64,000 nucleotides of DNA, from the NCBI RefSeq assembly GCF_001439815.1, contig NZ_JYLM01000006.1:124001-188000 (forward strand). The letters are read 5' to 3'. Below the pieces are notes generated by a model. That model ran no database searches, was not told the DNA's origin, and was given only the letters and a program-made list of their open reading frames with translations. Origin of the DNA: Pseudomonas orientalis (lineage in GTDB: Bacteria; Pseudomonadota; Gammaproteobacteria; Pseudomonadales; Pseudomonadaceae). Of the stretch, positions 7,378-15,766 are shown one piece after another (position 1 is the first letter of the stretch; every line of letters begins with the position of its first letter). The position numbers and the translations under genes are program-made.

Positions 7378-8229
7378 TTAGCGACCGCGAACCGCTTGTT
7401 CCAGCTCGGCGAAACTCGGGCGATGTTTCGGGTACAGCACCTTGCGCCCGAACTCCACTGCCAGCGACGGCGGCATGCCCGAGGCCGAGGCGACCAGGGA
7501 CGCCTTGATCGCTTCGTAGAGGTTGATTTCTTCCTTGGCGTCATGCGCCAGGGAGGTGGCGAGCGGGCCGAAGAAGCCGTAGGCCGCCAGGATACCGAAG
7601 AAGGTACCCACCAGTGCCGCACCGACGTGCATGCCGATGGCCGCCTGATCGCCCTCACCCAGCGAAGCCATGGTCACCACGATCCCCAGTACCGCCGCGA
7701 CAATACCGAAACCGGGCATGCCGTCAGCGATACCGGTCACGGCGTGGGAAGGGTGTTCCAGCTCTTCCTTGAGGCTGAACAACTCCATGTCGAACAGGCC
7801 TTCGAGTTCATGGGGCGCCATGTTGCCGGAGGACATGATGCGCAGGTAATCGCAGATATACGCAGTCATGCGCTCGTCCTTGAGCACGGCCGGGTATTTG
7901 GCGAAGATCGGGCTGGCGGCGGCGTCTTCGATATCCCCTTCAATGGCCATCATGCCTTCGCGGCGGCTCTTGTTGAGGATCTCGTAGACCAGCCCCAGCA
8001 CTTCCAGATAGAAGGTGTGGGAGAAGCGCGAGCTGAACATGCCCAGCGACTTCTTGATCACGTGCATGGTCATGTAGCCGGGGTTGGCCTGCAAGAAAGC
8101 GCCAAAGGCGGCGCCGCCAATAATCAACACTTCGAAAGGCTGAATCAGCGCGGCAATTTTACCGTGGGACAGGACGTACCCACCGAGCACACTTGCGATG
8201 ACGACAATGATGCCGATAATTTTAGCCAT
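7378..8229 (-). CDS. motA: Flagellar motor stator protein MotA
   Basis: 283 residues with the four-helix MotA layout: two N-terminal membrane helices, a large cytoplasmic domain (residues about 75-165) that contacts the rotor, and two C-terminal helices. The GMPGFGIVAAVLGIVVTM helix and the following ALVGTFFGILAAYGFFGPL helix are the conserved channel-lining region. First gene of motAB, preceded by a sigma-28 type promoter. Confidence 0.96.
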   Translation of the reverse strand: MAKIIGIIVVIASVLGGYVLSHGKIAALIQPFEVLIIGGAAFGAFLQANPGYMTMHVIKKSLGMFSSRFSHTFYLEVLGLVYEILNKSRREGMMAIEGDIEDAAASPIFAKYPAVLKDERMTAYICDYLRIMSSGNMAPHELEGLFDMELFSLKEELEHPSHAVTGIADGMPGFGIVAAVLGIVVTMASLGEGDQAAIGMHVGAALVGTFFGILAAYGFFGPLATSLAHDAKEEINLYEAIKASLVASASGMPPSLAVEFGRKVLYPKHRPSFAELEQAVRGR

Positions 8230-8297
8230 AGGGGATCTGTACTTGCGCCGTCGGGTTCATGGACATAGTGGGTGCAGCTGAAAAACTCTTGTTCTAC

Positions 8298-8324
8298 TTA
8301 TCGGCAAAACTGCGCCAGACTATA
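8298..8324 (-). promoter_or_regulatory. Sigma-28 (FliA) type promoter for motAB
   Basis: On the minus strand TATAGTCT, an 11 bp spacer and a perfect GCCGATAA -10 box. The sigma-28 consensus is TAAAGTTT-N11-GCCGATAA, so the -10 is 8/8, the -35 is 6/8 and the spacing is exact. It ends about 68 bp from the motA start. Confidence 0.8.
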
Positions 8325-8396
8325 GCCCGTTAAGGCGAAAAGCCAATTCAGCCCGTTACGGGTGTGTTGAACACATATGATGATCGCGCCCCAACC

Positions 8397-9932
8397 ATGG
8401 CTAATGAAACGACAGTCCCCACTGCAAAACCCGCCACCCTCGCCGCCTGGATCAAATGCCTGGACGACGTGCTGCTGCCCGTTCCCCAGGCCAGCCACGA
8501 ACGCGTGTGCAAAGCCATCCGCGACAGTCGCAGCTCATTAAGGGACATTGCCGAGCTGATGCAAGACAGCCCGGCCCTGGTGCTCAGCGTGATGCGCGAG
8601 GCCAACAGCCACACCCATGGCAGCCTGGCGGAACCGGCGGAAAACCTCGAAGTGGCGCTCAATCGCCTCGGCCTTAAACGCGCCGAAGAACTGCTGGCGC
8701 GCCTGCCGTCGGTGCCTGCCCGCGAGATTCCCGTGGCGCTGCGCCAACTGCTGCTGGTCAGCCAGCACGCTTCCCAGCAAGCCAACGGTCTGTTCGGCAG
8801 CCGCCTGGCGCGCCTGTGGCAGGACATCCATTGGGGCAGCCTGCTGTTTTTGTCACCGTTGTGGCCGATGGCTGTTGCCTACCCCAAGCTGCTTGAGGAG
8901 TGGGAGCTGCGGGTGATCCACAAGGGCGAGTCGGCGCGCAAGGTCGAACAGCAATTATTCGGCGTGCGCCTGCTGGACCTGTGCCTTGGTTTGACCGCGG
9001 CCTGGCACTTGCCGATCTGGGTGTCCCAGGGCTATAACCTGCTGTCGGGCGAGCAGCGCCTGCTGGTCAAGGCATTGCGCATCGCCCGCGAAGACGACCC
9101 GCTGCGCCACCAGCAGTTACTCGACGCCGAGCCCAACCTGCGCCGCTGGCTGAATCAGCCGGCCAATACCGTACTGTTGGCCAACGGCCTGGCGATGTCG
9201 GCGCAGGAATCCTGGACCTGCCCGCACACCGAGCGCTGGCAATACCTCACTGCGCTGTACCTGCAGGAGCCACTGAGCGAGGTGCAGCAGCAGGTTCACC
9301 AGCAAGCGGTCACCAGCGCCCGCAGCACCTTGATGCCTGACCTCTGGCACCCGGCCCTGTCGCTGATCTGGCCGTGGGACGTGCAAAAAGTCCATCGTGG
9401 CTTGCTGCCCGCACCGCCGCCGACGGCCGAAGCACTGGCGCTGTGGCGCAACCGTTGCACGGAGCTGCTGGTCGAACCGAGCCGCTTTGCCAATGCGATG
9501 CACCTGACCACGTGCGCCAAGGAAGCCCTGGTCGCCAGCGGCATGCAGCGCGTATTACTGTTCATGGCGGATCGCGCCTTGAGCACCTTGCGTGTGCATC
9601 AGGCCGATGGCTTGCCAAAGGACGCTGCCAACCTGAGTCTGGATGTGGTCAACAGTACGTTGCTGCAACGCCTGCTGGAAAAGTCCGCCCAGGTGCGTCT
9701 CGGTCCTGACAACCACGCGCAGTTCTCCGCCCTGCTGCCACCGATCCTGCGCCGCCTGTTTACCGGCGAGCACCTGCTGTTGCGCTCGCTGAGCTGCAAT
9801 GGCCGCGTGGTCATGCTGATGGTGGCTGATCAGGGCGGCGGGCCGTTCTCGGAAACCACCGTGCAAGCCTTCGGCAAAACCGCGCAATGCGTCGAAAAAG
9901 CCCTGCACAGCTTTACCAACCGCAGTGCCTGA
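8397..9932 (+). CDS. HDOD-domain protein
   Basis: 511 residues from the ATG at 8397, divergent from motA. The first half contains the HDOD-type helical segment (VCKAIRDSRSSLRDIAELMQDSPALVLSVMREAN, here quoted in parts: LRDIAELMQD and VLSVMREAN) without a catalytic HD pair. HDOD proteins are non-enzymatic regulators often linked to motility or c-di-GMP signalling. The remaining 300 residues are unassigned, and no membrane segment is evident. Position next to motAB is conserved in Pseudomonas by my recollection. The precise role is unknown. Confidence 0.7.
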   Translation: MANETTVPTAKPATLAAWIKCLDDVLLPVPQASHERVCKAIRDSRSSLRDIAELMQDSPALVLSVMREANSHTHGSLAEPAENLEVALNRLGLKRAEELLARLPSVPAREIPVALRQLLLVSQHASQQANGLFGSRLARLWQDIHWGSLLFLSPLWPMAVAYPKLLEEWELRVIHKGESARKVEQQLFGVRLLDLCLGLTAAWHLPIWVSQGYNLLSGEQRLLVKALRIAREDDPLRHQQLLDAEPNLRRWLNQPANTVLLANGLAMSAQESWTCPHTERWQYLTALYLQEPLSEVQQQVHQQAVTSARSTLMPDLWHPALSLIWPWDVQKVHRGLLPAPPPTAEALALWRNRCTELLVEPSRFANAMHLTTCAKEALVASGMQRVLLFMADRALSTLRVHQADGLPKDAANLSLDVVNSTLLQRLLEKSAQVRLGPDNHAQFSALLPPILRRLFTGEHLLLRSLSCNGRVVMLMVADQGGGPFSETTVQAFGKTAQCVEKALHSFTNRSA

Positions 9933-9989
9933 TGCTTGCGCTACAATCGCCCTCCTTTATCGCCAACATTTGTGCCCAGGAGACCTCAA

Positions 9990-10805
9990 ATGCCTGACTT
10001 CTCTGGCTTGCCGCTGGTGATCGAATCCAGCGACCTGCAAGGTCGCCTTGATGCCGAACACCTGATTCTGGTGGACCTCACCAGTGCCGCCCGCTACGCC
10101 CAAGGGCATATCCCCGGCGCGCATTTCGTTGACCCCAAGCGCACCCAGTTGGGCCAAGCGCCCGCGCCGGGCCTGCTGCCGCACAAGGCCGACCTGGAAA
10201 CGCTGTTCGGCGAGCTGGGCCACACACCCGACGCCACGTATGTGGTATATGACGACGAAGGCGGCGGCTGGGCCGGACGCTTTATCTGGATGCTCGACGT
10301 GATCGGTCACCAGAAATACCACTACCTCGACGGCGGCCTGTTGGCGTGGCTGGACGAGAAGCACCCCGTATCTACCGAAGCACCCGCCCCCGCCGACGGC
10401 CCGGTCAGCCTCACCTTGCACGACGGCCCCACCGCCACCCGCGAATACCTGCAAAGCCGGCTCGGCGCGGCCGACCTGGGTATCTGGGACGCCCGCGGCC
10501 CGCTGGAGTACTCCGGCGAAAAAGTCCTCGCGGCCAAGGCCGGGCACATCCCCGGCGCCGTGAACTTCGAATGGACCGCCGGCATGGACAAGGCGCGCAG
10601 CCTGCGTATCCGCCGCGACATGCCGCAGATCCTCGAGGACCTCGGGCTGACCCGCGATAAAGAAATCATCACCCACTGCCAGACCCACCACCGCTCTGGC
10701 TTCACCTACCTGGTGGCCAAGGCGCTCGGTTATCCGCGAGTCAAAGGTTATGCCGGTTCCTGGGGCGAATGGGGCAACCACCCCGATACCCCTGTCGAGA
10801 TTTAA
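9990..10805 (+). CDS. rhdA: Thiosulfate sulfurtransferase (rhodanese) RhdA
   Basis: 271 residues from the ATG at 9990, with CAGGAGA upstream as Shine-Dalgarno. It has two rhodanese domains; the second carries the active-site loop CQTHHRSG with the nucleophile Cys230, the same loop as Azotobacter vinelandii RhdA. It transfers sulfane sulfur from thiosulfate to acceptors such as cyanide or thiols in the cytoplasm. The psd gene follows 16 bp downstream, so the two are probably cotranscribed. Confidence 0.93.
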   Translation: MPDFSGLPLVIESSDLQGRLDAEHLILVDLTSAARYAQGHIPGAHFVDPKRTQLGQAPAPGLLPHKADLETLFGELGHTPDATYVVYDDEGGGWAGRFIWMLDVIGHQKYHYLDGGLLAWLDEKHPVSTEAPAPADGPVSLTLHDGPTATREYLQSRLGAADLGIWDARGPLEYSGEKVLAAKAGHIPGAVNFEWTAGMDKARSLRIRRDMPQILEDLGLTRDKEIITHCQTHHRSGFTYLVAKALGYPRVKGYAGSWGEWGNHPDTPVEI

Positions 10806-10821
10806 AGGTTAAGGACACTTA

Positions 10822-11682
10822 ATGAAAAAGCAGTTGTTTATCCTCAGTCAGTACCTGCTGCCGCACCACTTGCTGTCGCGCCTGGCCGGCTGCATTGCCG
10901 AGTGCCGCGTGCGCTGGTTCAAGAATGCCTTCACCCGTTGGTTCGCCAAGCGTTACCAGGTGGACATGTCCCAGGCACTCGTTGAAGACGTGACCGCCTA
11001 CGAGCACTTCAATGCCTTCTTCACCCGCGCGCTGAAAGACGGTGCGCGCCCACTCGATCAAACCCCGGGCGCCGTACTGAGCCCGGCCGACGGTGCCGTC
11101 AGCCAGCTCGGCCCGATCGAGCATGGCCGTGTGTTCCAGGCCAAGGGCCACAGCTTCAGCGTGCTGGAATTGCTGGGCGGCGACGCTGCGCTGGCTGCGC
11201 CGTTCATGGGCGGCGACTTCGCCACCATCTACTTGTCGCCGAAGGACTACCACCGCGTGCATATGCCGCTGGCCGGCACCTTGCGCGAAATGGTCTATGT
11301 GCCGGGGCGGATTTTCTCGGTGAACCAGACCACCGCCGAAAACGTACCGGAACTGTTTGCGCGTAACGAGCGGGTTGTCTGCCTGTTCGACACCGAACGC
11401 GGCCCGATGGCCGTGGTGTTGGTGGGCGCGATGATCGTGGCTTCGATTGAGACGGCGTGGGCCGGACTGGTAACGCCGCCCAAGCGCGAACTGAAAACTT
11501 TCCGCTACGACGAAGCGGCCCGTGCGCCGATTCATCTGGAGAAAGGTGCGGAGCTGGGTCGTTTCAAGCTGGGCTCGACCGCCATCGTGCTGTTTGGACC
11601 GGATCAGGTGAAGTGGACCGAAGCGTTGTTGGCGGGCTCGCCCGTGCAGATGGGCCAGGGTATCGCAACACCCAAGGCCTGA
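10822..11682 (+). CDS. psd: Phosphatidylserine decarboxylase proenzyme
   Basis: 286 residues. Psd makes phosphatidylethanolamine in the inner membrane. The self-cleavage site LGST is present, with cleavage expected before Ser252, which becomes the pyruvoyl group. The conserved PADGAVSQLG and YLSPKDYHRVHMP segments are also present. AAGGACA lies just upstream of the ATG. A REP pair follows and probably ends the unit. Confidence 0.96.
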   Translation: MKKQLFILSQYLLPHHLLSRLAGCIAECRVRWFKNAFTRWFAKRYQVDMSQALVEDVTAYEHFNAFFTRALKDGARPLDQTPGAVLSPADGAVSQLGPIEHGRVFQAKGHSFSVLELLGGDAALAAPFMGGDFATIYLSPKDYHRVHMPLAGTLREMVYVPGRIFSVNQTTAENVPELFARNERVVCLFDTERGPMAVVLVGAMIVASIETAWAGLVTPPKRELKTFRYDEAARAPIHLEKGAELGRFKLGSTAIVLFGPDQVKWTEALLAGSPVQMGQGIATPKA

Positions 11683-11694
11683 CGCAGAACTAAG

Positions 11695-11782
11695 TGTGGG
11701 AGGGGGCTTGCCCCCGATGGCGGGGTGTCAGTCAGTAAATGAGTGGCTGACCCACCGCTATCGGGGGCAAGCCCCCTCCCAC
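11695..11782. repeat. REP pair (REPIN) between psd and serB
   Basis: Inverted copies of the GTGGGAGGGGGCTTGCC palindrome about 88 bp end to end, between the 3' ends of convergent genes. Confidence 0.9.
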
Positions 11783-11807
11783 ATTTCTGACCGTATTCTT
11801 TCGTCAG

Positions 11808-13022
11808 TTACAGCTGCCCGTCACGGTCACGCAAGCCCAGCAGATACAGCACCCCATCCAGCCCCAGGGTCGAAATCGCCTGCTTGGCCGACTGCTTGAC
11901 CAACGGCTTGGCACGGAACGCCACGCCCAGCCCGGCAATCGCCAGCATCGGCAAGTCGTTCGCGCCATCGCCGACCGCAATGGTCTGCTCCAGACGCAAG
12001 CCTTCCTTGTGCGCCAGTTCCCTGAGCAGGTCCGCCTTGCGTTGCGCATCGACGATTGGCTCCACCGCCACGCCGGTCACTTTGCCATCCACCACTTCCA
12101 GCTCGTTGGCGAACACATAGTCAATGCCCAGCCTGGCCTGCAGCTGCTTGGCAAAATAGGTGAAGCCGCCGGACAGGATCGCCGTCTTGTAGCCCAGGCG
12201 CTTGAGTTCGGCGAACAGGGTTTCGGCGCCTTCGGTCAGGCGCAGGGAAGCGCCGATTGAATCGAGCACACTCACATCCAGGCCCTTGAGCAGCGCCAGG
12301 CGTTCCTTGAAGCTGGCACGGAAATCCAGCTCGCCGGCCATCGCCCGCTCGGTAATCTCGCTGACCTGCTCGCCCACACCCGCCGCCTTGGCCAACTCGT
12401 CGATGACTTCGGCTTCGATCAGGGTCGAGTCCATGTCGAACACCGCCAGACGACGATTGCGTCGGAACAGCGAATCCTCCTGGAAGGCGATGTCGACATT
12501 CAGCTCCTGGGCCACGCTCAGGAATTCGGCGCGCAGCGCTTGCGCATCGGCCGGCTCGCCGCGCACCGAGAACTCGATGCAGCCCTTGCCTTTGTCAGCC
12601 GGCGTGTCCAGCGGCATACGCCCCGACAGACGGTCGATATGGTCGATGTTCAAACCGTAATGCGCCGTGATCGAGCTGACCCGCTGCAGTTGTTCGGCCG
12701 TTACCTTGCGGGTGAGCAGCGTCACGATATGGCGTTTTTTGCCCTGGCCTTCGACCCAATGCTGGTAATCGGCTTCGGACACCGGGGTGAAGCGCACCTG
12801 CTGATCCAGCTTGTAGGCGGTAAACAGGATGTCCTTGAGGACCGAGGATGCCTGCTCAGTGCTGGGGATTTCCACCAGGATGCCGAACGACAGGGTGTCG
12901 TGGATCACCGCCTGACCGATGTCGAGAATGTTCACACCACCCTGGGCCAGGACGCCGGTAATGGCCGCGGTGAGACCCGGTCGGTCAAGACCTGTGATGT
13001 TGATCAGGACAATTTCGCGCAA
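11808..13022 (-). CDS. serB: Phosphoserine phosphatase SerB
   Basis: 404 residues, the long Pseudomonas form: an N-terminal ACT-like pair (GLDRPGLTAAITGVLAQGGV) regulates a C-terminal HAD phosphatase. The HAD nucleophile motif is FDMDSTLIEAEVIDELA and the metal motif is VGDGANDLPML. It makes L-serine from phosphoserine. The start is a TTG at 13020-13022. It is divergent from the YtjB-like gene, as serB and smp are in E. coli. Confidence 0.95.
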   Translation of the reverse strand: MREIVLINITGLDRPGLTAAITGVLAQGGVNILDIGQAVIHDTLSFGILVEIPSTEQASSVLKDILFTAYKLDQQVRFTPVSEADYQHWVEGQGKKRHIVTLLTRKVTAEQLQRVSSITAHYGLNIDHIDRLSGRMPLDTPADKGKGCIEFSVRGEPADAQALRAEFLSVAQELNVDIAFQEDSLFRRNRRLAVFDMDSTLIEAEVIDELAKAAGVGEQVSEITERAMAGELDFRASFKERLALLKGLDVSVLDSIGASLRLTEGAETLFAELKRLGYKTAILSGGFTYFAKQLQARLGIDYVFANELEVVDGKVTGVAVEPIVDAQRKADLLRELAHKEGLRLEQTIAVGDGANDLPMLAIAGLGVAFRAKPLVKQSAKQAISTLGLDGVLYLLGLRDRDGQL

Positions 13023-13155
13023 AGCGCACCCCCAGGCTGGAAAAAAACCGCATTCTACCCACTTTCAGTGACCATCGGGCACAGCCAGCGCTTTGCCGGT
13101 CATGGGCCTGTCGCTATACTGCGCGTCAACTTCACGGACCAAGAGCCGAGCGCAA

Positions 13156-14691
13156 GTGAACCGGCCCACGCCAGTAAAAACCGATAACTTCTTCCTGCTG
13201 ATCTTCCGGGCACTGCGCCACCGCCGTGTACCGATTGCATTACGCATCGCCAGCCATAACGTGATCCTGGTCGCCCTGGCCCTGGTGATCTACGCCTGTG
13301 TGATGGGTTTGCAGTTCAAACAGGCCATGCACGAGCAAGCCGACGCCCTGGGCGAGAGCCTGACCACCCAGACCGCCACCTCGGCGACTGAGTTGCTGGT
13401 GTCCAACGACATCCTCAGCCTCAACGTACTGCTCAACAACCTGACCAAGAACCCCCTGGTGGCCCACGCTGCTATTTATAGCGTGGACAACCGGATCATG
13501 GCCGAAGCCGGGCAACGCCCGAAAAACGGCCTGTTGGGCGAAGCCGAGGGCCTGTACCAGAGCAATATCACGTTTCAGGATGTGAAAGCTGGCCAATTGC
13601 GCATCAGCCTGGACATGCAACAGTTCCAGCAGCCGATGACCATCAGCCTGCAAAGCATGGGCATCCTCAGCGCGATCCTGCTGGCCCTCGCCCTGGCCTT
13701 GAGCCTGCGCCTGGGGCGGCATATCTCCACGCCCTTGATGCAATTGCGCATCTGGCTGCGCGATATCGACGAACATACCCCGGCCACCGACCGCCAGGAC
13801 GAAATCGGCGACCTGGCGCGCCAGCTGCATGCCAGCTTCGCCCCGGAGCCGACTGTGCCTGAGGTTGAGCCCGAGCCTGAGTACGACGACGCCGACTACA
13901 GCGACGACGAGCCTGAGTTTGAAGCGCGCGACCTGCGTGACCCAGGCTTCGACGAAAGCGCTCCGGTGGCGGGTTTGAAGCCTGCGCCACGGCATGTGGT
14001 CAAGGCCGAGGAAGACGAACTGGACGACGAAGACCCGTTCGCTGACCTGCGCGACACCGCAGATACCGCTCCCGCCGCAGCACCGAAAGCACTCGCGGCC
14101 AGGAGCAGCGAGCCCCAGTACAGCGCCGTACTCGCCGTGCAACTGGGTGCCCAGGACCAACTGCGCCGCCTGCCCCGCGCCCGTCTGACGGAACTGCTGG
14201 AACGCTACCGCGACTGTCTCGACCAGGCCGCCTCGCTCTACCAGAGCGAACTGCACACCCTGAACGACGGCAGCACATTGATGTTGTTCCACAGCGAAGA
14301 CAGCGGCGAAGACTACCTGACCAATGCCATCTGCTGCGGCGAGTTGCTGCGCGCCCTGGGCCATGCCTTGCAGATCGAAGTGGCCGACAGCGGCATTACG
14401 TTGCAATTGCAGTTGGGCCTGACGGTGGGTGATGACCTGTTCGGCATCAGCCAGATCGACCTGCTGCTGACCGAGATCGCTCAGGATGCCCTGGCCTTGT
14501 CGCAGCACAGCCGTAATTTGCTGCTGGTGGAGCGCAAGATCAGTGAAGACCCGCTGATCCGCCAACGCGCCCGCATCCGCCCGATTGCCAGCCCTGAGGG
14601 CGCCAGCTGTGTGGAGCGCCTGATGGAGCCTTATCCATCGATGCTGGAGCGCCAGCTTGCGCGGATGCATGAGACCCGTAACAAGAATTGA
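13156..14691 (+). CDS. AhpA/YtjB (Smp)-like membrane protein with a cyclase-like C-terminal domain
   Basis: 512 residues from the GTG at 13156. N-terminal half: a membrane helix at about 33-53, a periplasmic segment, a second helix at about 160-183, then a HAMP-like region, the layout of E. coli YtjB/Smp, which is about 214 residues and also divergent from serB. An acidic linker (residues about 236-310) leads to a C-terminal domain (322-490) reading like a degenerate class III nucleotidyl cyclase: AVLAVQLGAQ, NDGSTLMLF near 371, LQLGLTVGDD near 421. The first metal-binding Asp appears absent, so catalysis is doubtful. Confidence 0.65.
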   Translation: MNRPTPVKTDNFFLLIFRALRHRRVPIALRIASHNVILVALALVIYACVMGLQFKQAMHEQADALGESLTTQTATSATELLVSNDILSLNVLLNNLTKNPLVAHAAIYSVDNRIMAEAGQRPKNGLLGEAEGLYQSNITFQDVKAGQLRISLDMQQFQQPMTISLQSMGILSAILLALALALSLRLGRHISTPLMQLRIWLRDIDEHTPATDRQDEIGDLARQLHASFAPEPTVPEVEPEPEYDDADYSDDEPEFEARDLRDPGFDESAPVAGLKPAPRHVVKAEEDELDDEDPFADLRDTADTAPAAAPKALAARSSEPQYSAVLAVQLGAQDQLRRLPRARLTELLERYRDCLDQAASLYQSELHTLNDGSTLMLFHSEDSGEDYLTNAICCGELLRALGHALQIEVADSGITLQLQLGLTVGDDLFGISQIDLLLTEIAQDALALSQHSRNLLLVERKISEDPLIRQRARIRPIASPEGASCVERLMEPYPSMLERQLARMHETRNKN

Positions 14692-14710
14692 AGAACACCG
14701 CTAAACCCAA

Positions 14711-14799
14711 TGTGGGAGGGGGCTTGCCCCCGATAGCGCCAGTCCAGTCAGAGATGCATTAACTGACCCACCGCCATCGGGGGCAAGCCCCCTCCCACA
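14711..14799. repeat. REP pair between the YtjB-like gene and the lipoprotein gene
   Basis: Inverted REP palindromes of the GTGGGAGGGGGC type, 89 bp end to end. Confidence 0.9.
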
Positions 14800-14837
14800 G
14801 TTAATTGTGGTGCAGCTTAAATTGCAGCCCAAACAAA

Positions 14838-14870
14838 AGGCCCGCTTACTCAGCGGGCCTCTTTGTTTGT
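14838..14870. terminator. Bidirectional terminator
   Basis: Stem AGGCCCGC/GCGGGCCT (14838-14845 and 14853-14860) with T-rich flanks on both strands. It lies at the 3' end of the PqiC-like gene and also faces the YtjB-like gene. Confidence 0.8.
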
Positions 14871-14882
14871 CTGCCATTCAGA

Positions 14883-15593
14883 TCAGAACCGGAACACTTC
14901 CAGATCCGTACGAATCGGTGCTGCCATCGGCATCTTCGGCTTTCCCGGTGTGGCGGGCTTGGCCTGCGCCGGCGCCTGCTTGCGCGGTGCCTCGGCAATC
15001 GGCGGCTGGTTGGCCAGCGGCTTGAGCGCCACCGACAACTGCTGCGCCAGGTGCTGCAACAATACGCCCTGGGCCTGGACCTGGGACGCCGTGGTGCCGG
15101 CATGTTCTTCCTGCAGGTGCACGATACGGTTGTCCCGTACCTGCCCGCGACGGTCGATCAAGCGCCACTGTGCATCCAGGATCGCCGGTTGCGACTTGCC
15201 GGAGTCAAGCCGCGTGATGGTCAGCAGCACCTGCACATCCGGCGTGAACCCGGAAGGGCCTGGGGCCAAAACTACGCGCTGGCTGTCCAGCTGGCCGGCC
15301 ACCTGACGCAACATCAATTGATTGATATCGGAGGACAGGCTGCCCGCCCAACGACCATCCGTGGAACCTTGCAGGCTTCCGTCGTTCTGACGTTGGAGCA
15401 GGGTTTCGCGCTGCAGGTAATCGGCAACGATGACCGGACCCAACAGGACCGCCATACCCGCGGTTTGTGCGGGCTGAGCCGGACTTCCGCTGTCCAGCTG
15501 GTACAGCGACACCGGCTGGTGCGTGCTGCAACCCGCCAGCCCCAACAGGCCGGCGAGCATCAAAAATAGAGGAAGGCGTGGAGCAGTCATCAT
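14883..15593 (-). CDS. PqiC-family ABC-transport auxiliary lipoprotein
   Basis: 236 residues from the ATG at 15593; a second ATG follows directly. A signal peptide ends in the lipobox LAGC (LLGLAGCSTHQP), giving an outer-membrane-type lipoprotein. The body (YQLDSG, LLGPVIVADYLQRETLLQR, DSQRVVL) matches the PqiC/DUF330 family, which pairs with MCE-domain proteins for lipid transport. No MCE or permease gene is next to it. The tail is rich in Pro, Ala and Lys. Function is inferred from the family only. Confidence 0.75.
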   Translation of the reverse strand: MMTAPRLPLFLMLAGLLGLAGCSTHQPVSLYQLDSGSPAQPAQTAGMAVLLGPVIVADYLQRETLLQRQNDGSLQGSTDGRWAGSLSSDINQLMLRQVAGQLDSQRVVLAPGPSGFTPDVQVLLTITRLDSGKSQPAILDAQWRLIDRRGQVRDNRIVHLQEEHAGTTASQVQAQGVLLQHLAQQLSVALKPLANQPPIAEAPRKQAPAQAKPATPGKPKMPMAAPIRTDLEVFRF

Positions 15594-15766
15594 CCCATCC
15601 AGGTGGCTGCCGCACGGCGAACCACAATGTAATACTAAAAATAACCTAAATACGCTCGGCCACGCCGGCGCTGGAAAGGCCATATCATCCGTGAATATGC
15701 GCCATGACTCCAGCGCCAAAGCGTCGATCTACGCGTTAAATCGTAGATCGAGGCCTCTAGTACGCC

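Noticed and set aside
6658..8268. 536-codon plus-strand open frame
   Set aside because: Antisense to motA and motB, which are certain; the translation has no recognisable domain.
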